NCBI GenBank assembly: GCA_046294845.1
Contig: JBKBNU010000001.1
Location: forward strand, 248,001 to 312,000
From: Micavibrio_C sp046294845
GTDB taxonomy: Bacteria > Pseudomonadota > Alphaproteobacteria > Micavibrionales > Micavibrionaceae
Direction of reading: 5' to 3'
DNA length: 64,000 nucleotides
The position numbers and the translations under genes are program-made. The notes below the pieces were generated by a model that was not told the DNA's origin, ran no database searches, and saw only the letters and a list, made by a program, of their open reading frames with translations. Each line of letters opens with the position of its first letter. The first letter of the stretch is position 1. Shown piece by piece: positions 40,464 to 49,134 of the stretch.

Positions 40464-41117
40464 TTATTGTACCGGTGTCAAAGAAACGGGGGCATCCGTG
40501 CTTACGGCTACTGCCGTAGTCATGATGTCGTAAACACCGCTTTCCTCGATCACAAAATTACCAGATGACACAGTAAGACGGGCCGTCAACAGCATACGGC
40601 CCGGATTGGCGGTATCGGATGCGATGGCACTATAGCTCAGATGGAAAGGTCCCTTACCTTTGCTGGTAGCCTCTGGCCAGCCCTGTTCGGCTGTGGCCAT
40701 TTTCAGAGCGGACTCAAAACCGGAAATATACTGGCCATTCATACCTTCAAAAAAAGTCGGTTCCATGGGCTGGCCCAGACGGGATTTGATACGGGCTACC
40801 AGTTCACGGGACGCAGGCAGCCAAGCCTGTGCCTCGGCAGGAGCCGCCATCATATGACCCTCAACCGTACCATGATCATCATTGCTCATACTTTTGGCGG
40901 GGGCCATCTCTCTGGTTTCCGCAGGCTCGCGGCCTTTGCGTTCCCAGAAACCGGCTTCGGCACCATCCGGCGATTTATAGGTTGTGTTATGGTATTTATA
41001 GCCTGTCGGCATCGGACCCGGCTCGATGGTTCCTGCACAAGCCGTCAACAGCACAGGCACAGCCAAAGCCGCGACATAAAGCGATTTCATCATCGATCTG
41101 AAAATTCTGCCTGACAT
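40464..41117 (-). CDS. Putative lipoprotein paired with the FlgO-like gene
   Basis: From ATG 41117 the 217-residue protein has a signal peptide and lipobox (VLLTAC). The mature protein contains TGYKYHNTTYKSPDGAEAGFWERKGREPA, LVARIKSRLGQPMEPTFFEGMNGQYISGFESAL and a beta-rich C-terminal half (RMLLTARLTVSSGNFVIEESGVYDI). Function unknown. Its stop is 5 bases from the FlgO-like start, so the two are probably expressed together. Confidence 0.65.
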   Translation of the reverse strand: MSGRIFRSMMKSLYVAALAVPVLLTACAGTIEPGPMPTGYKYHNTTYKSPDGAEAGFWERKGREPAETREMAPAKSMSNDDHGTVEGHMMAAPAEAQAWLPASRELVARIKSRLGQPMEPTFFEGMNGQYISGFESALKMATAEQGWPEATSKGKGPFHLSYSAIASDTANPGRMLLTARLTVSSGNFVIEESGVYDIMTTAVAVSTDAPVSLTPVQ

Positions 41118-41312
41118 TATGGACCACCAGCCTGCTTGTCCGCCCTTTAGTGAAGCGGGTTTTGATGAAGACACCCCGGAAACGGGAACGATTACAGAGC
41201 CCTTGCCACGGATTCTGGCGAATCACGGTACGGACACATCGCTGATGTTATCAAGTCTTGGGGTGGTGGTATAGCCCCGCGACAGGATTTTTTGGCCTTA
41301 ATTTCAGGCTTT

Positions 41313-42800
41313 TTAGACGGCTTTTTGCATCTTCTGAATAGCAGAAGTCGTGCTGTGGCCTTCGTAAAGGGGCATAATCTCGAATTCCCCGCCATAGGCA
41401 AAAACCACCTTGGCTTCAGGCAGGTCCTCGACCTTGTAATCCCCGCCTTTGAAGCATACATCCGGCTGTAGCGCCTCGATCACGCGGCAAGGCTTATCAT
41501 CATCGGCTAAATCTTCCCCGAAAATCACCACCATATCGACAGAACCCAACGCCGCCATAACAGCACCGCGTGAAAGTTCTTCATGGACCGGACGCCCCGG
41601 CCCTTTCAGGCGTGTAATAGAGGAGTCGGCATTCAACCCCACGACCAGACGATCACAACGCGCACGGGCGCGGCTCATGTAATTTACATGACCATAATGG
41701 ACGATATCAAAACAACCATTCGTAAAACCGACTTTCAAGCCTTGCGCTTTCCAGCTCTCAACCAGACGGCGGGCAGCGGCCCAATCATGATGTACCGGAG
41801 AAATAAAGGCGGCACCTTCATCATGTATTGAAGCCGAAGACAAATTATCAGCGAGGGCCAGTTTGGTGATCGGGGTAGTCCCTGTCTGCGCAACCACTAT
41901 ACCTGCGGCCTGATTGGCAAGATCGGCTGCTGTTTCTGCGGAGGCACCAGCGGCTAGAGCAGAGGCAAATGTAGCAATCACTGTATCACCCGCACCCGCA
42001 ACACCCCGTACTTCACGTGCCGTGGCCGGCAATGACACCAGAGTTTGGTTTGTGATAACGCACATACCTTTTTCCGAACGTTTGGCCAGAATATTGGCAA
42101 TACCTGTCTGGGTAATCAGGGCACGCGCTGCGCGGGCAATTTCGTCTTCGCTACCCACGGCCATGCCCGTGGCCTCAGCCAGTTCGGTAGCATTCGGCGT
42201 GATAAAGTCAGCGCCTTTATAGATGGTGAAATCCTTGCCTTTGGGATCAACCAGCACAGGAATATTCCGGGCTTTGGCTTCCTTGATGGCCGCTGCGATT
42301 ACAGCAGGGGTCAATACGCCTTTGCCGTAGTCGGAAAGAATGACAGCACCGCAACCTTTGATGGCTGCTGCCAGTTTACCGGTAAGGTCTTTCTCAGCCA
42401 CAGCCGATAACGGTGCAATCTTCTCATAATCGGTACGCAGAAGCTGGATCGGACCATTCATAAAACGCATCTTCACAATCGACGGCCTGTCATCAACCAC
42501 GGTCAGTAATTGGTCGTCAACACCATAAGAACGAATAATTTCTCTAATCTTTTCACCCGCATGATCGCGGGCGACCAAACCCAGAATACGCGGGCGCGCC
42601 CCGAGCCCCGCAATATTGGCGAGGACCCCGCCGGCACCACCCAAAACATAGCTATCCTCTGTAGCTGCCAGAACAGGCACGGGTCCTTCCGGTGCCAACC
42701 GGCGCACATCGCCCTGCACATAATGGTCAAGCATCAGATCGCCAATAACCAAAACGGATATGCCAGACAAAGATTCGAGGAGCTCAGGCAACGCGGTCAT
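41313..42800 (-). CDS. hldE: Bifunctional heptose 7-phosphate kinase / heptose 1-phosphate adenylyltransferase
   Basis: The 495-residue enzyme makes ADP-glycero-manno-heptose for the LPS core. The ribokinase-like half (1-320) has LVIGDLMLDHYVQGDVRRLAPEGPVPVL, GAGDTVIATFASALAAG and DYGKGVLTP. The nucleotidyltransferase half (about 345-495) has VGFTNGCFDIVHYGHVNYM and VCFKGGDYKVEDLPEAKVVFAYGGEFEIMPLYEGHSTT. Implies LPS with heptose. Confidence 0.96.
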   Translation of the reverse strand: MTALPELLESLSGISVLVIGDLMLDHYVQGDVRRLAPEGPVPVLAATEDSYVLGGAGGVLANIAGLGARPRILGLVARDHAGEKIREIIRSYGVDDQLLTVVDDRPSIVKMRFMNGPIQLLRTDYEKIAPLSAVAEKDLTGKLAAAIKGCGAVILSDYGKGVLTPAVIAAAIKEAKARNIPVLVDPKGKDFTIYKGADFITPNATELAEATGMAVGSEDEIARAARALITQTGIANILAKRSEKGMCVITNQTLVSLPATAREVRGVAGAGDTVIATFASALAAGASAETAADLANQAAGIVVAQTGTTPITKLALADNLSSASIHDEGAAFISPVHHDWAAARRLVESWKAQGLKVGFTNGCFDIVHYGHVNYMSRARARCDRLVVGLNADSSITRLKGPGRPVHEELSRGAVMAALGSVDMVVIFGEDLADDDKPCRVIEALQPDVCFKGGDYKVEDLPEAKVVFAYGGEFEIMPLYEGHSTTSAIQKMQKAV

Positions 42801-43044
42801 GACGCTAATCCCTTGATAGACATGAAGAAGGAGACGTTTTTATCACCAAATCTGCAAAAATTCAAAGTTTGTAAGGAACCAGACCCGCAAATACCGCAGA
42901 AACCTGCGCCTTTCAAAGGATAAAACCCCGTCTATTCTTCATATTTTCGTAATAGTTTTCTGGTGTAATGAAAGCAAATCAGAACATGTCATTAAAGACA
43001 GCCAGAGTAGAAGTAAACCAGTAGCGGTATATAAGGAAGCGGGG

Positions 43045-44031
43045 TTGTGCAGGATGAGAAATAAACAGAAGGCTGAGCGCAAAGCCGCCGAAAGCCAGAA
43101 CTGCAAATCTGGAATCATATTCAAAATCAATATGTTGATGGAGCGTCACCGTCTGGGTGAGTTGATGGTTATGAACGGCCATCTGACCCCCGGTCAGCTG
43201 CGCTATGCACTGGCCCGTCAACGTGACGATAAAGGTAATCTTGGCCAAATTCTGATGGCTGAAAATATGGTGTCCCGCCACGCTCTTTATAGTGTGCTGG
43301 CCCAGCAATGGACTTTAAGGATGCTCGCGGGCCTGACGACGCTGGTCATTGCATTTTCATGCATGGGCATTAAACCGGCCAAAGCCGGCCCGATCAAGGA
43401 TGTTCCTGCACAGATGAGTCTGGTAGCCGCCGCCAATTCAGCCTTTGCCCCGATCAATAATTATCCGGCTTTATTCAATGCCGACGAGCGTCGTTCAGGC
43501 AATCTCGATCCCTTCACAAAATGGAGCAGCATGTTCGGTCGTTTTGAACGTGCCATGGCACAGCCTTCGGGCCAGAAAGTCATCGGTAACTGGAAACGTG
43601 ACCTTGAATCCTATAAAAACCTGCCGCTCGACCAGATGGCCGAACGCGTCAACTCCATGATCAACAAAATTGATTATATTGAAGACAGCAGCAATTACGG
43701 CCAGAGCGATTACTGGGCGACACCCGTTGAATTCTTCACCCGCGGCGGGGACTGCGAAGATTATGCGATTGCCAAATATGTATCGCTGCGCGCACTGGGT
43801 GTACCCGAAGAGCGCATGCGCATCGCAATCGTTCAGGATTTGCAGAAGAATATTCCGCATGCCTTATTGATTGTTTACACGGATAAAGGCGCCCTCGTTC
43901 TTGATAACCAGAACAAACGCACACTTCCGGCAAGTGGCATGACCCGTTACAAGCCGATCTTTTCAATCAACCGGAATGCCTGGTGGCTGCATACACAGCC
44001 GAGCGCAACGGTTCTGGCATCCGCGAATTAG
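43045..44031 (+). CDS. LapG-type transglutaminase-like cysteine protease with N-terminal MshEN-like domain
   Basis: The 328-residue protein starts with TTG, seven bases after AGGA. Residues 36-59 (RLGELMVMNGHLTPGQ...RQ) fit the first 24-residue MshEN motif, including Arg1, Leu2, Gly3, Gly10, Leu12, Leu17, Leu21 and Gln24. A 5-residue spacer (60-64) leads to the second motif (65-88), which keeps Leu2, Gly3, Leu17, Leu21 and Gln24 but has Asn at positions 1 and 10. One membrane or signal segment (about 91-108) follows, then a bacterial transglutaminase-like protease domain with Cys237 (GGDCEDYA), His272 (PHALL) and Asp287 (LDNQ). MshEN domains bind c-di-GMP. LapG proteases cleave adhesins. No adhesin gene is in the window. 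Confidence 0.85.
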   Translation: MCRMRNKQKAERKAAESQNCKSGIIFKINMLMERHRLGELMVMNGHLTPGQLRYALARQRDDKGNLGQILMAENMVSRHALYSVLAQQWTLRMLAGLTTLVIAFSCMGIKPAKAGPIKDVPAQMSLVAAANSAFAPINNYPALFNADERRSGNLDPFTKWSSMFGRFERAMAQPSGQKVIGNWKRDLESYKNLPLDQMAERVNSMINKIDYIEDSSNYGQSDYWATPVEFFTRGGDCEDYAIAKYVSLRALGVPEERMRIAIVQDLQKNIPHALLIVYTDKGALVLDNQNKRTLPASGMTRYKPIFSINRNAWWLHTQPSATVLASAN

Positions 44032-44074
44032 AATTTAAAAGTTTCACCAAGCGTAAGAACAATCCCAACAAAAG

Positions 44075-44105
44075 AAAACCGGCTCTCACGAGCCGGTTTT
44101 TATTT
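44075..44105 (+). terminator. Terminator of the LapG-like gene
   Basis: A perfect 10-bp stem AAAACCGGCT/AGCCGGTTTT with a 6-nt loop is followed by TATTTC. It sits between this gene and the convergent pyk. Confidence 0.85.
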
Positions 44106-44126
44106 CTTCATCACAGAAGCAAACGC

Positions 44127-45575
44127 CTATTCAATCCACGCCACACGCAGGATGTTGGTTGAACCAGGGGTACCGAACGGTACACCTGCGGTCATGACCA
44201 GACGCTGGCCTTTTGTGGCAAGACCTGTGGCGGCCGCCTGCTCCACAGCGGCTTGAACCGCTTCGCCAAATGTCTTCTTGTCTTCAACGAAAACAGCATA
44301 CACACCATAACACAGCATCAGACGGCGGGTTGTGGCTTGCGAATGCGAGAGGGACAAAATAGGCATCGTTGGACGTTGGCGTGAGGTCCGCAGTGTTGTT
44401 GAGCCTGATGACGTATAGTTTGTAATACAGGCCGCATGGATCGTGTGGGCCACATTCACAGCCGCAACCGTAATCGCGTCACCTGCCTCTTCTGTATCGG
44501 CATCAGGATGATTGCGATTCATGATCCGGCGATAAACTTCATCGCTTTCAACCTTGCGGCAAATACGGTCCATAATCGATACCGCTTCAAGCGGGTATTG
44601 ACCGGCCGCTGTTTCAGCCGACAGCATCACCGCATCGGTACCATCATAAACGGCTGTTGCCACATCGGAAGCTTCAGCGCGTGTCGGGGCCGGATTTTCG
44701 ATCATGGATTCCAGCATCTGTGTCGCCACGATAATCGGCTTGCCCGCATAACGGACCTGACGCACAACTTTCTTTTGGACGCTCGGCACATCTTCCGGTG
44801 GAATTTCAACACCGAGATCACCACGCGCCAGCATAATGCCGTCAACGTGATCAAGGATGGCATCAAAGGTATCAATCGCCGAGGGCTTTTCAATCTTGGC
44901 CATGAGTGCGGCGCGGCCATTAATCAGCTTGCGCGCTTCGGCAACATCCTCAGGGCGCTGCACAAAACTTTGCGCAACCCAGTCCACACCCATATCAAGG
45001 GCGGCAACCAGATCCTTGCGGTCCTTATCGGTCAGGGCTGGAATCGGCAGCACGGTGTTGGGAACATTCACGCCTTTATTATTCGAAAGCTTGTTACCGG
45101 AAATAATTTCGGCAATCAGGAAGTCCTTACCCTTTTCAGCAATCTGCATACGGACCTTGCCGTCATCGCACAGGATGAAGGCACCGGGTTCGATGGCACT
45201 GATAATTTCGGGGTGCGGCAAGTTGACACGGCTTTCGTCACCTTCAGTTTTATCGAGATCAAGACGGATCTTCATACCGGCTTTCAGCGCGATTGAACCG
45301 TTCTTGAATTTTCCCACACGGAGTTTTGGACCCTGCAGATCGGCGATAATCCCGATCGGACGATTATGACGGGCTTCGATCGCGCGGATCGATTTCACGC
45401 GCTCGGCATGATCAGCATGCGCACCATGACTGAAGTTCAAACGGAAGACATCGACACCGGCCAGAAATAATTTTTCGATCATCTCTTCGCTGTTTGAAGC
45501 CGGACCCAGCGTCGCGACAATTTTTGTCTGGCGGTTACGGATCAAGGCGTGGGCTGGGCTTGTTGAGCTGGACAT
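44127..45575 (-). CDS. pyk: Pyruvate kinase
   Basis: The 482-residue glycolytic enzyme transfers phosphate from PEP to ADP. The N-terminal RQTKIVATLGPASN, catalytic barrel motifs FRLNFSHG, GIIADLQGPKLR, MAKIEKPSAIDTFD and MLARGDLGVEIP, and the metal-binding PIIVATQMLESMI are intact. The C-terminal domain (VAAVNVAHTIHAA...) is normal length. Monocistronic. Confidence 0.97.
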   Translation of the reverse strand: MSSSTSPAHALIRNRQTKIVATLGPASNSEEMIEKLFLAGVDVFRLNFSHGAHADHAERVKSIRAIEARHNRPIGIIADLQGPKLRVGKFKNGSIALKAGMKIRLDLDKTEGDESRVNLPHPEIISAIEPGAFILCDDGKVRMQIAEKGKDFLIAEIISGNKLSNNKGVNVPNTVLPIPALTDKDRKDLVAALDMGVDWVAQSFVQRPEDVAEARKLINGRAALMAKIEKPSAIDTFDAILDHVDGIMLARGDLGVEIPPEDVPSVQKKVVRQVRYAGKPIIVATQMLESMIENPAPTRAEASDVATAVYDGTDAVMLSAETAAGQYPLEAVSIMDRICRKVESDEVYRRIMNRNHPDADTEEAGDAITVAAVNVAHTIHAACITNYTSSGSTTLRTSRQRPTMPILSLSHSQATTRRLMLCYGVYAVFVEDKKTFGEAVQAAVEQAAATGLATKGQRLVMTAGVPFGTPGSTNILRVAWIE

Positions 45576-46171
45576 AATATTGATGAACCTTTGCCGTGGT
45601 GATTAAGGGATAGTCATACCCAAAAATTTTGCGTCTCTTTATTATCACTAACCGCGTCAGACCTCCACAGGGTTTTCATAGTGGTTCCCTCCCGAGGACC
45701 ATAAAGACTACCAATTGTAGTAGGAAGCACCCGCTCCCTGCATATAAACCCCGTAAGCTCAAGGGACAGCGCGTATCAAAAAAGGACTTCTGTCCTAGAA
45801 GAATTGACCCCGAAACCTTGCTTTCTATTCTCTCCCAATGACTTTTGGTGCCTTACGACGATCCTGATTGAAGAGGGTGTTTTCCGGAAGGAGCGGCGCT
45901 AAAGGATAGGGGTGATTCCTTTTAAATTTATCATTATTTTTCAAATGGATAGTCTGATGATGCTCCGCAATCCCCCCTTCCCTTGGGCGCAAGAAAAGCT
46001 AAGTTAATTTTGGTAATCCTGAAATCACGTTGCTTTTTGTTCTTTTTGTGACAAACCCACAGTGTGGAAAAGGGTCAGGACAAAACCGGCAAACCCCTGA
46101 AAAACAAGGGCTGGGGAGTCATGCACCCCCTGATTGTGGCAGAAATGGGAATATAGTCATACTTGAGGCAG

Positions 46172-46219
46172 ACACGATATGTAGTAGTATGAGTGAAGAC
46201 ATACCGCAATGGATTGTGT
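46172..46219. promoter_or_regulatory. Tandem NrdR-like boxes upstream of nrdA, 32 bp apart
   Basis: ACACGATATGTAGTAG (46172-46187) and CCGCAATGGATTGTGT (46204-46219) each match about 12 of 16 positions of the NrdR box. Their start-to-start distance is 32 bp, the usual three-turn spacing. NrdR is the ATP/dATP-sensing repressor of ribonucleotide reductase genes. The same spacing recurs ahead of nrdB. Confidence 0.7.
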
Positions 46220-46221
46220 TG

Positions 46222-46230
46222 TTATCCACA
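46222..46230 (+). promoter_or_regulatory. DnaA box upstream of nrdA
   Basis: TTATCCACA is the perfect DnaA consensus, just after the second NrdR-like box. DnaA control of nrdAB is known in Escherichia coli; its action here is inferred. Confidence 0.55.
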
Positions 46231-46257
46231 CACGGTCCACAGCCATAATGTAGAAAC

Positions 46258-46266
46258 TGTGTATAA
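46258..46266 (-). promoter_or_regulatory. Second DnaA box upstream of nrdA
   Basis: The minus strand reads TTATACACA, matching TTATNCACA, 28 bp before the nrdA ATG and facing the box at 46222. The pair is oppositely oriented. Confidence 0.5.
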
Positions 46267-46293
46267 CCTGCTTGTTCGTGGGAGAGTAAGCTC

Positions 46294-48144
46294 ATGTTTG
46301 ATGTCGCGCAAATGGAACGCGGAAACCGGGTACAGATTGATCGTTCCCGTGATGATAATTTAACAGAATTCGGTAAGGCGACATTACAAGACCGCTATCT
46401 TTTGCCCGAAGAAGGTTTTCAGGACCTGTTCGCCCGCGTGGCCATGTATTACGGCGATGATTCCGCCCATGCCCAGCGTCTTTACGATTATATCTCCAAA
46501 CTCTGGTTTATGCCTTCGACCCCCGTGCTGTCGAATGGCGGCACCAACCGTGGTCTGCCGATCTCTTGCTTCCTGAACGAAACCGGCGATGCGCTGGAAG
46601 ATATCGTCAGCCTGTGGAACGAGAATGTCTGGCTTGCGGCTCTGGGCGGCGGGATTGGTTCTTATTGGGGCAACGTGCGTTCGATTGGCGAGAAAGTCGG
46701 CCGTAACGGCAAAACATCCGGTATCGTACCGTTCATCCGCGTGATGGACTCGCTAACCCTTGCGATTTCCCAAGGCAGCTTGCGTCGTGGTTCGGCTGCG
46801 ATCTATCTGCCGATTTCCCACCCCGAGATTGAAGAATTTATAGAGATCCGCCGCCCGACCGGCGGTGATCCGAACCGTAAGGCCCTAAACCTGCATAACG
46901 CCGTCGTTATTCCGAACAGTTTCATGCATGCCGTCGAGCGTGATGAAGAATGGGCACTGAAATCACCCAAGGACAATCATGTTGTGGGTCGTGTCAAAGC
47001 CCGCGATCTGTGGATTCGTCTACTGACCGCCCGTATTGAAACAGGCGAGCCCTACATCCTGTTCATCGATCATGTGAATGACCGCATCCCGTCACACCAT
47101 AAAATGGCGGGCTTGAATGTGAAGATGTCGAACCTGTGTTCGGAAATCACACTGCCGACTGGCAAGGATCATCTGGGTAATGACCGTACAGCTGTTTGCT
47201 GCCTGTCATCCTTGAACCTTGATACCTTCGAAGAGTGGCAGGATCACCCGACCTTCATCGAAGACATCATGCGATTCCTTGATAACGTTCTGACAGACTT
47301 TATCAATAAAGCTCCCGACTCCATGAAACGCGCCAAATATGCCGCGATGCGTGAACGTTCGGTGGGCCTGGGTGTGATGGGTTATCACTCCTTCCTGCAA
47401 TCAAAAATGATTCCGATGGAATCAGTGATGGCGAAGGTCTGGAACCGCCGTATGTTCCAGCACATCAAACGTCAGGTTGATGATGCGTCTGTGAAACTGG
47501 CCCATGAACGTGGTGCTTGCCCGGATGCTGCCGATTACGGCGTGATGGAACGCTTTTCGAACAAGATGGCAATCGCGCCAACAGCATCGATCTCGATCAT
47601 TTGCGGTGGTTCATCACCCGGTATCGAGCCGAATGCCGCCAACGCTTACACCCACAAGACATTGTCCGGTTCTTTTGCCGTTAAGAACCCGTACCTCGTC
47701 AGGTTGCTGGAAAGCAAAGGCATGAATACCGATGATGTCTGGTCATCTATCTTTACCAATGAAGGCTCCGTCCAGAATCTCGACTTCCTTTCGCAAGATG
47801 AAAAAGATGTTTTCAAAACAGCTTTTGAAATCGACCAGCGCTGGATGATCGAGCATGCCGCTGACCGCACACCGTTTGTCTGTCAGGCCCAGTCACTGAA
47901 CGTGTTCCTGCCGGCGAACGTTCACAAGCGCGATCTGCACCACATTCACTTCGAAGCATGGAAGAAAGGTGTCAAATCGCTGTATTATTGCCGCTCGAAA
48001 TCAATCCAGCGTGCCGAGTCCGCCGCCAGCTGGCAGCGTTCAAAGGATGCCGAAAAGCAAACCCATGCCCAAGGCAACCGCGAACCGGAATTGGGCCAAT
48101 CACAAGAGGCCAGCAAATACGAAGAATGCCTCGCTTGCCAATAA
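46294..48144 (+). CDS. nrdA: Class Ia ribonucleotide reductase alpha subunit
   Basis: The 616-residue subunit reduces ribonucleoside diphosphates using a radical from NrdB. Active-site regions include PSTPVLSNGGTNRGLPISC (Cys), KMSNLCSEITLPT (Cys-containing segment with Glu) and the radical-relay Tyr residues near SLYYCRSKS. The C terminus ends in CLAC-Q, the redox pair that thioredoxin or glutaredoxin reduces. The protein begins LTEFGKATLQDRYLLPEE, close to the catalytic core, so the N-terminal ATP-cone is missing. GGGAGAG lies 8 bases ahead of the ATG. nrdB is 2.7 kb downstream. Confidence 0.94.
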   Translation: MFDVAQMERGNRVQIDRSRDDNLTEFGKATLQDRYLLPEEGFQDLFARVAMYYGDDSAHAQRLYDYISKLWFMPSTPVLSNGGTNRGLPISCFLNETGDALEDIVSLWNENVWLAALGGGIGSYWGNVRSIGEKVGRNGKTSGIVPFIRVMDSLTLAISQGSLRRGSAAIYLPISHPEIEEFIEIRRPTGGDPNRKALNLHNAVVIPNSFMHAVERDEEWALKSPKDNHVVGRVKARDLWIRLLTARIETGEPYILFIDHVNDRIPSHHKMAGLNVKMSNLCSEITLPTGKDHLGNDRTAVCCLSSLNLDTFEEWQDHPTFIEDIMRFLDNVLTDFINKAPDSMKRAKYAAMRERSVGLGVMGYHSFLQSKMIPMESVMAKVWNRRMFQHIKRQVDDASVKLAHERGACPDAADYGVMERFSNKMAIAPTASISIICGGSSPGIEPNAANAYTHKTLSGSFAVKNPYLVRLLESKGMNTDDVWSSIFTNEGSVQNLDFLSQDEKDVFKTAFEIDQRWMIEHAADRTPFVCQAQSLNVFLPANVHKRDLHHIHFEAWKKGVKSLYYCRSKSIQRAESAASWQRSKDAEKQTHAQGNREPELGQSQEASKYEECLACQ

Positions 48145-48163
48145 GGTTAAAAAGAACCCCACG

Positions 48164-48196
48164 AAAAGGCCCGTCTTCTGGACGGGCTTTTTATTT
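48164..48196 (+). terminator. Terminator of nrdA
   Basis: GCCCGTC/GACGGGC with an AAAA/TTTT extension and a TTTTTATTTT run follows the nrdA stop by 20 bases. Confidence 0.85.
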
Positions 48197-48209
48197 TGAT
48201 CCCTCAGTC

Positions 48210-48959
48210 TTAAGGCGCAAACGGCCTGCGGCGGACATTGACTAACGGGTCTTCCAGTACGGCCTTGCGTGAAGGACCATCATAGATTTTACGCACCTGA
48301 AAGCCTTTGCCATTTTTCTTGTCTTCAATGACGGTAACATCACCATTATTCTGCAAGGTGATTTCTTTCCATGCTGTAAAAGGCAAATCCATCAGGTCCA
48401 TAATAATATGTTTGTTGGTCCCGCCATGGGCAAAGACCAGAATATCATCAATACCCTGTTCATCGCGTTCGGCTTCGACACGGCGCAGGAAGTCCGTTAC
48501 CCGTACATGCTGCATGGCGGGTGATTCCCCAAAAGGTGGCACGGCCAGAAACGGGTCCTTTTCCATCACGCGCTTTGATACCTCGGCCAAGGCCCTGATA
48601 AGTTCATCATGTTTTTGCGCCGGATCGAGTGAGGCATAGGGTAACAAACCAAAATTCTGTTCCACCAGACGGCGGTCACTGCAGATATCAAGGGACACGC
48701 CTTGAAAAGCCTGCAGCGCCTCGGCCATGGATTGTTCGGTACGGGTAAAGGGACTGACCCAGACACGGCGGGGAGCGTTACGGTCCTCGCGCCCCAGACG
48801 GTTATAATAGTGCCGCAGGAAAAGCCCTGTACTTCTTAGCTGGCTGCGCCCTTCAGACGTCAGACTGACACGAGGATCGCCAATTTCGGCATAACGCGCA
48901 TAATTGACGTTACCCTCGGACTCTCCGTGCCTCACCAGAACGATTCTCAATCTTTCCAA
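48210..48959 (-). CDS. Histidine phosphatase family protein
   Basis: The 249-residue protein opens RLRIVLVRHGESEGNVNYARY, with the catalytic RHG of the phosphoglycerate-mutase-like superfamily; VSPFTRTEQSMAEAL carries the second Arg. The second catalytic His is probably in ILVFAHGGTNKHII. Substrate unknown (phosphorylated sugar, nucleotide or protein). It is placed between nrdA and amt on the opposite strand. Confidence 0.88.
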   Translation of the reverse strand: MERLRIVLVRHGESEGNVNYARYAEIGDPRVSLTSEGRSQLRSTGLFLRHYYNRLGREDRNAPRRVWVSPFTRTEQSMAEALQAFQGVSLDICSDRRLVEQNFGLLPYASLDPAQKHDELIRALAEVSKRVMEKDPFLAVPPFGESPAMQHVRVTDFLRRVEAERDEQGIDDILVFAHGGTNKHIIMDLMDLPFTAWKEITLQNNGDVTVIEDKKNGKGFQVRKIYDGPSRKAVLEDPLVNVRRRPFAP

Positions 48960-49134
48960 CCCTGTTGCTTTTGTCTGTTTTTGTATGCTTCCACTCTAGC
49001 AGAACAGCCCGTCCCCGCCAGACAAAACAGATTACCATAAAAATTTCAAAGCTATGCACTTTTTCGTTGACTGGTATGCATTACATATCATAGAACGAAT
49101 AAATTGTTGCAAGGCAAAATGAGGGGCTTTTTCG

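Larger units (their letters stand above)
45576..46293. other. 718-base control region between pyk and nrdA
   Basis: Two short plus-strand frames (45629-45841 and 46030-46248) lack ribosome sites and coding character and are not called. The region contains the minus-strand upstream part of pyk, a TGTGGAAAA sequence at 46063-46071 (one mismatch from a DnaA box on the minus strand), and the NrdR and DnaA boxes listed separately. I see no riboswitch that I can support. Confidence 0.5.

Noticed and set aside
44436..45296. 286-codon plus-strand frame opposite pyk
   Set aside because: It lies wholly inside the conserved pyk gene on the other strand and its product has no family signature.
45629..45841. 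70-codon frame in the pyk-nrdA gap
   Set aside because: No ribosome site, low-complexity basic product, no homology signal visible.
46060..46160. Cobalamin riboswitch ahead of nrdA
   Set aside because: No B12-box sequence is present. A GGGG/CCCC hairpin alone is not enough, and the enzyme is class Ia, not B12-dependent.
46030..46290. Chromosome origin suggested by clustered DnaA boxes
   Set aside because: Only two full boxes, no AT-rich unwinding tract flanked by the usual origin genes, and the boxes sit at the nrdA promoter, where DnaA control is a simpler explanation.
49050..49100. NtrC or sigma-54 site upstream of amt
   Set aside because: Two TATGCA repeats occur 21 bp apart, but neither a TGGCAC-N5-TTGC promoter nor a full NtrC palindrome is present.
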